Below, piece by piece: positions 63,743-64,000 of a stretch of 64,000 nt of DNA. The stretch's first letter is position 1; each line of letters begins with the position of its first letter. The DNA is from Brevibacillus fluminis. GTDB lineage: Bacteria > Bacillota > Bacilli > Brevibacillales > Brevibacillaceae. The stretch covers positions 248,001 to 312,000 of the forward strand of contig NZ_RHHQ01000012.1 of the NCBI RefSeq assembly GCF_003710825.1, written 5' to 3'. The notes below the pieces were generated by a model. That model saw nothing but the letters and a program-made list of their open reading frames with translations, made no database searches and was not told the DNA's origin. The translations under genes and the position numbers were made by a program.

Positions 63743-63799
63743 TTGACAGAAATGTAACCATTGGTTATTATATGACCAACGGTTACTAACCGATGGTTA
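63743..63799 (+). promoter_or_regulatory. strong promoter covered by three 13-bp operators
   Basis: TTGACA (63743-63748), a 17-nt spacer and TATTAT (63766-63771). Three 13-mers of the form T(A/G)ACC-N3-GGTTA or close: TAACCATTGGTTA (63755-63767), TGACCAACGGTTA (63773-63785), TAACCGATGGTTA (63787-63799). The first covers the spacer and -10 box; the others cover the start region. A TetR/MarR-size repressor is expected. Confidence 0.85.
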
Positions 63800-63848
63800 T
63801 AAGGCGTTGTGTCTGGACGAATCATCGAAATCAAAGGGGGCTGCTTTT

Positions 63849-64000
63849 ATGTTTGCAGGTCATTTCGGCTTGGCGGCAGGCGTGCGTGCGAAATATCCGG
63901 AGGTTCCGCTATGGGCGCTGATGCTAGGAACGCAACTGCTTGATGTTGTCTTTGTCCCGCTCTTTGTATCGGGCGTGGAGACGATGGACGATCATATCGG
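63849..64000 (+). CDS. integral membrane protein, 5' part only
   Basis: ATG at 63849 with AAAGGGGG upstream; the frame is open to the window end (50 codons). Begins MFAGHFGLAAGVRAKYPEVP, then a helix (LWALMLGTQLLDVVFVPLFV). It resembles permease-like or membrane-bound metal-dependent hydrolase-type proteins starting with a GH motif. Under the tightly repressed promoter at 63743. Function cannot be decided from the fragment. Confidence 0.75.
   Translation, partial: MFAGHFGLAAGVRAKYPEVPLWALMLGTQLLDVVFVPLFVSGVETMDDHI

Noticed and set aside
1..64000. CRISPR array, prophage, insertion sequence, rRNA or tRNA genes
   Set aside because: No regularly spaced direct repeats with unique spacers, no transposase, integrase or capsid-like protein and no tRNA/rRNA-like segment noticed. 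The 20-bp tandem repeats at 29468 have no spacers.

Overview
The window looks like chromosomal DNA of a spore-former-type Bacillota, Bacillales. Supporting signs are strong AGGAGG-type ribosome sites, frequent GTG/TTG starts, U-tract terminators and Bacillus-like gene sets (tenI-thiOSGF behind a TPP riboswitch, gltC next to glutamate dehydrogenase, a ytm-like sulfur island, feoAB). The base composition, GC-rich by eye, and protein style suggest a Brevibacillus/Tumebacillus/Effusibacillus-like genome rather than Bacillus sensu stricto. I see no rRNA, tRNA, phage, transposase or CRISPR array.

Layout. 1-10.6 kb: the end of a GAF/LuxR regulator, a secreted PIG-L deacetylase with its own promoter and operator, an internally deleted GNAT pseudogene, a ParB-like protein, a TetR repressor divergent from a protein of unknown function, a 216-bp inverted repeat, and an MFS transporter carrying an IlvH-type ACT domain opposite a LysR gene. 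10.7-27 kb: a long plus-strand sulfur/S-conjugate salvage island. It holds an FMN reductase, a LysR gene, two flavin monooxygenases, a polar amino acid (cystine-type) ABC transporter, two M20 deacylases, an oligopeptide-type ABC transporter with a fused double ATPase, and a DinB-type protein. 27-33 kb: a PhoX-like phosphatase behind a Pho-box promoter, a TetR gene behind four tandem 20-bp repeats, an alpha/beta hydrolase and RidA. 33-38.5 kb: gltC/glutamate dehydrogenase and the thiamine thiazole operon. 39.4-45 kb: a DHA2 drug exporter and a PotD-like lipoprotein between two saccharopine-dehydrogenase-like paralogues, preceded by a sigma-54 promoter match. 45-47.7 kb: feoA-feoB and a tiny Cys-rich Feo protein under a Fur box.

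47.7-57.8 kb is the most coherent system. An NCS1 permease and hyuA-hyuB are divergent, each behind a textbook sigma-54 promoter, with paired 18-bp dyads between them. A CBS/PAS/AAA+ sigma-54 activator and pxpB/pxpC-like genes follow. I read it as an inducible uptake and ring-opening pathway for a cyclic amide such as a hydantoin, lactam or oxoproline; the substrate is unknown.

57.8-64 kb: a VOC protein, a carboxylesterase, a chemoreceptor, a secreted YcdB-type protein, a truncated flavin reductase, and a membrane protein running off the right edge under a promoter overlaid by three 13-bp operators.
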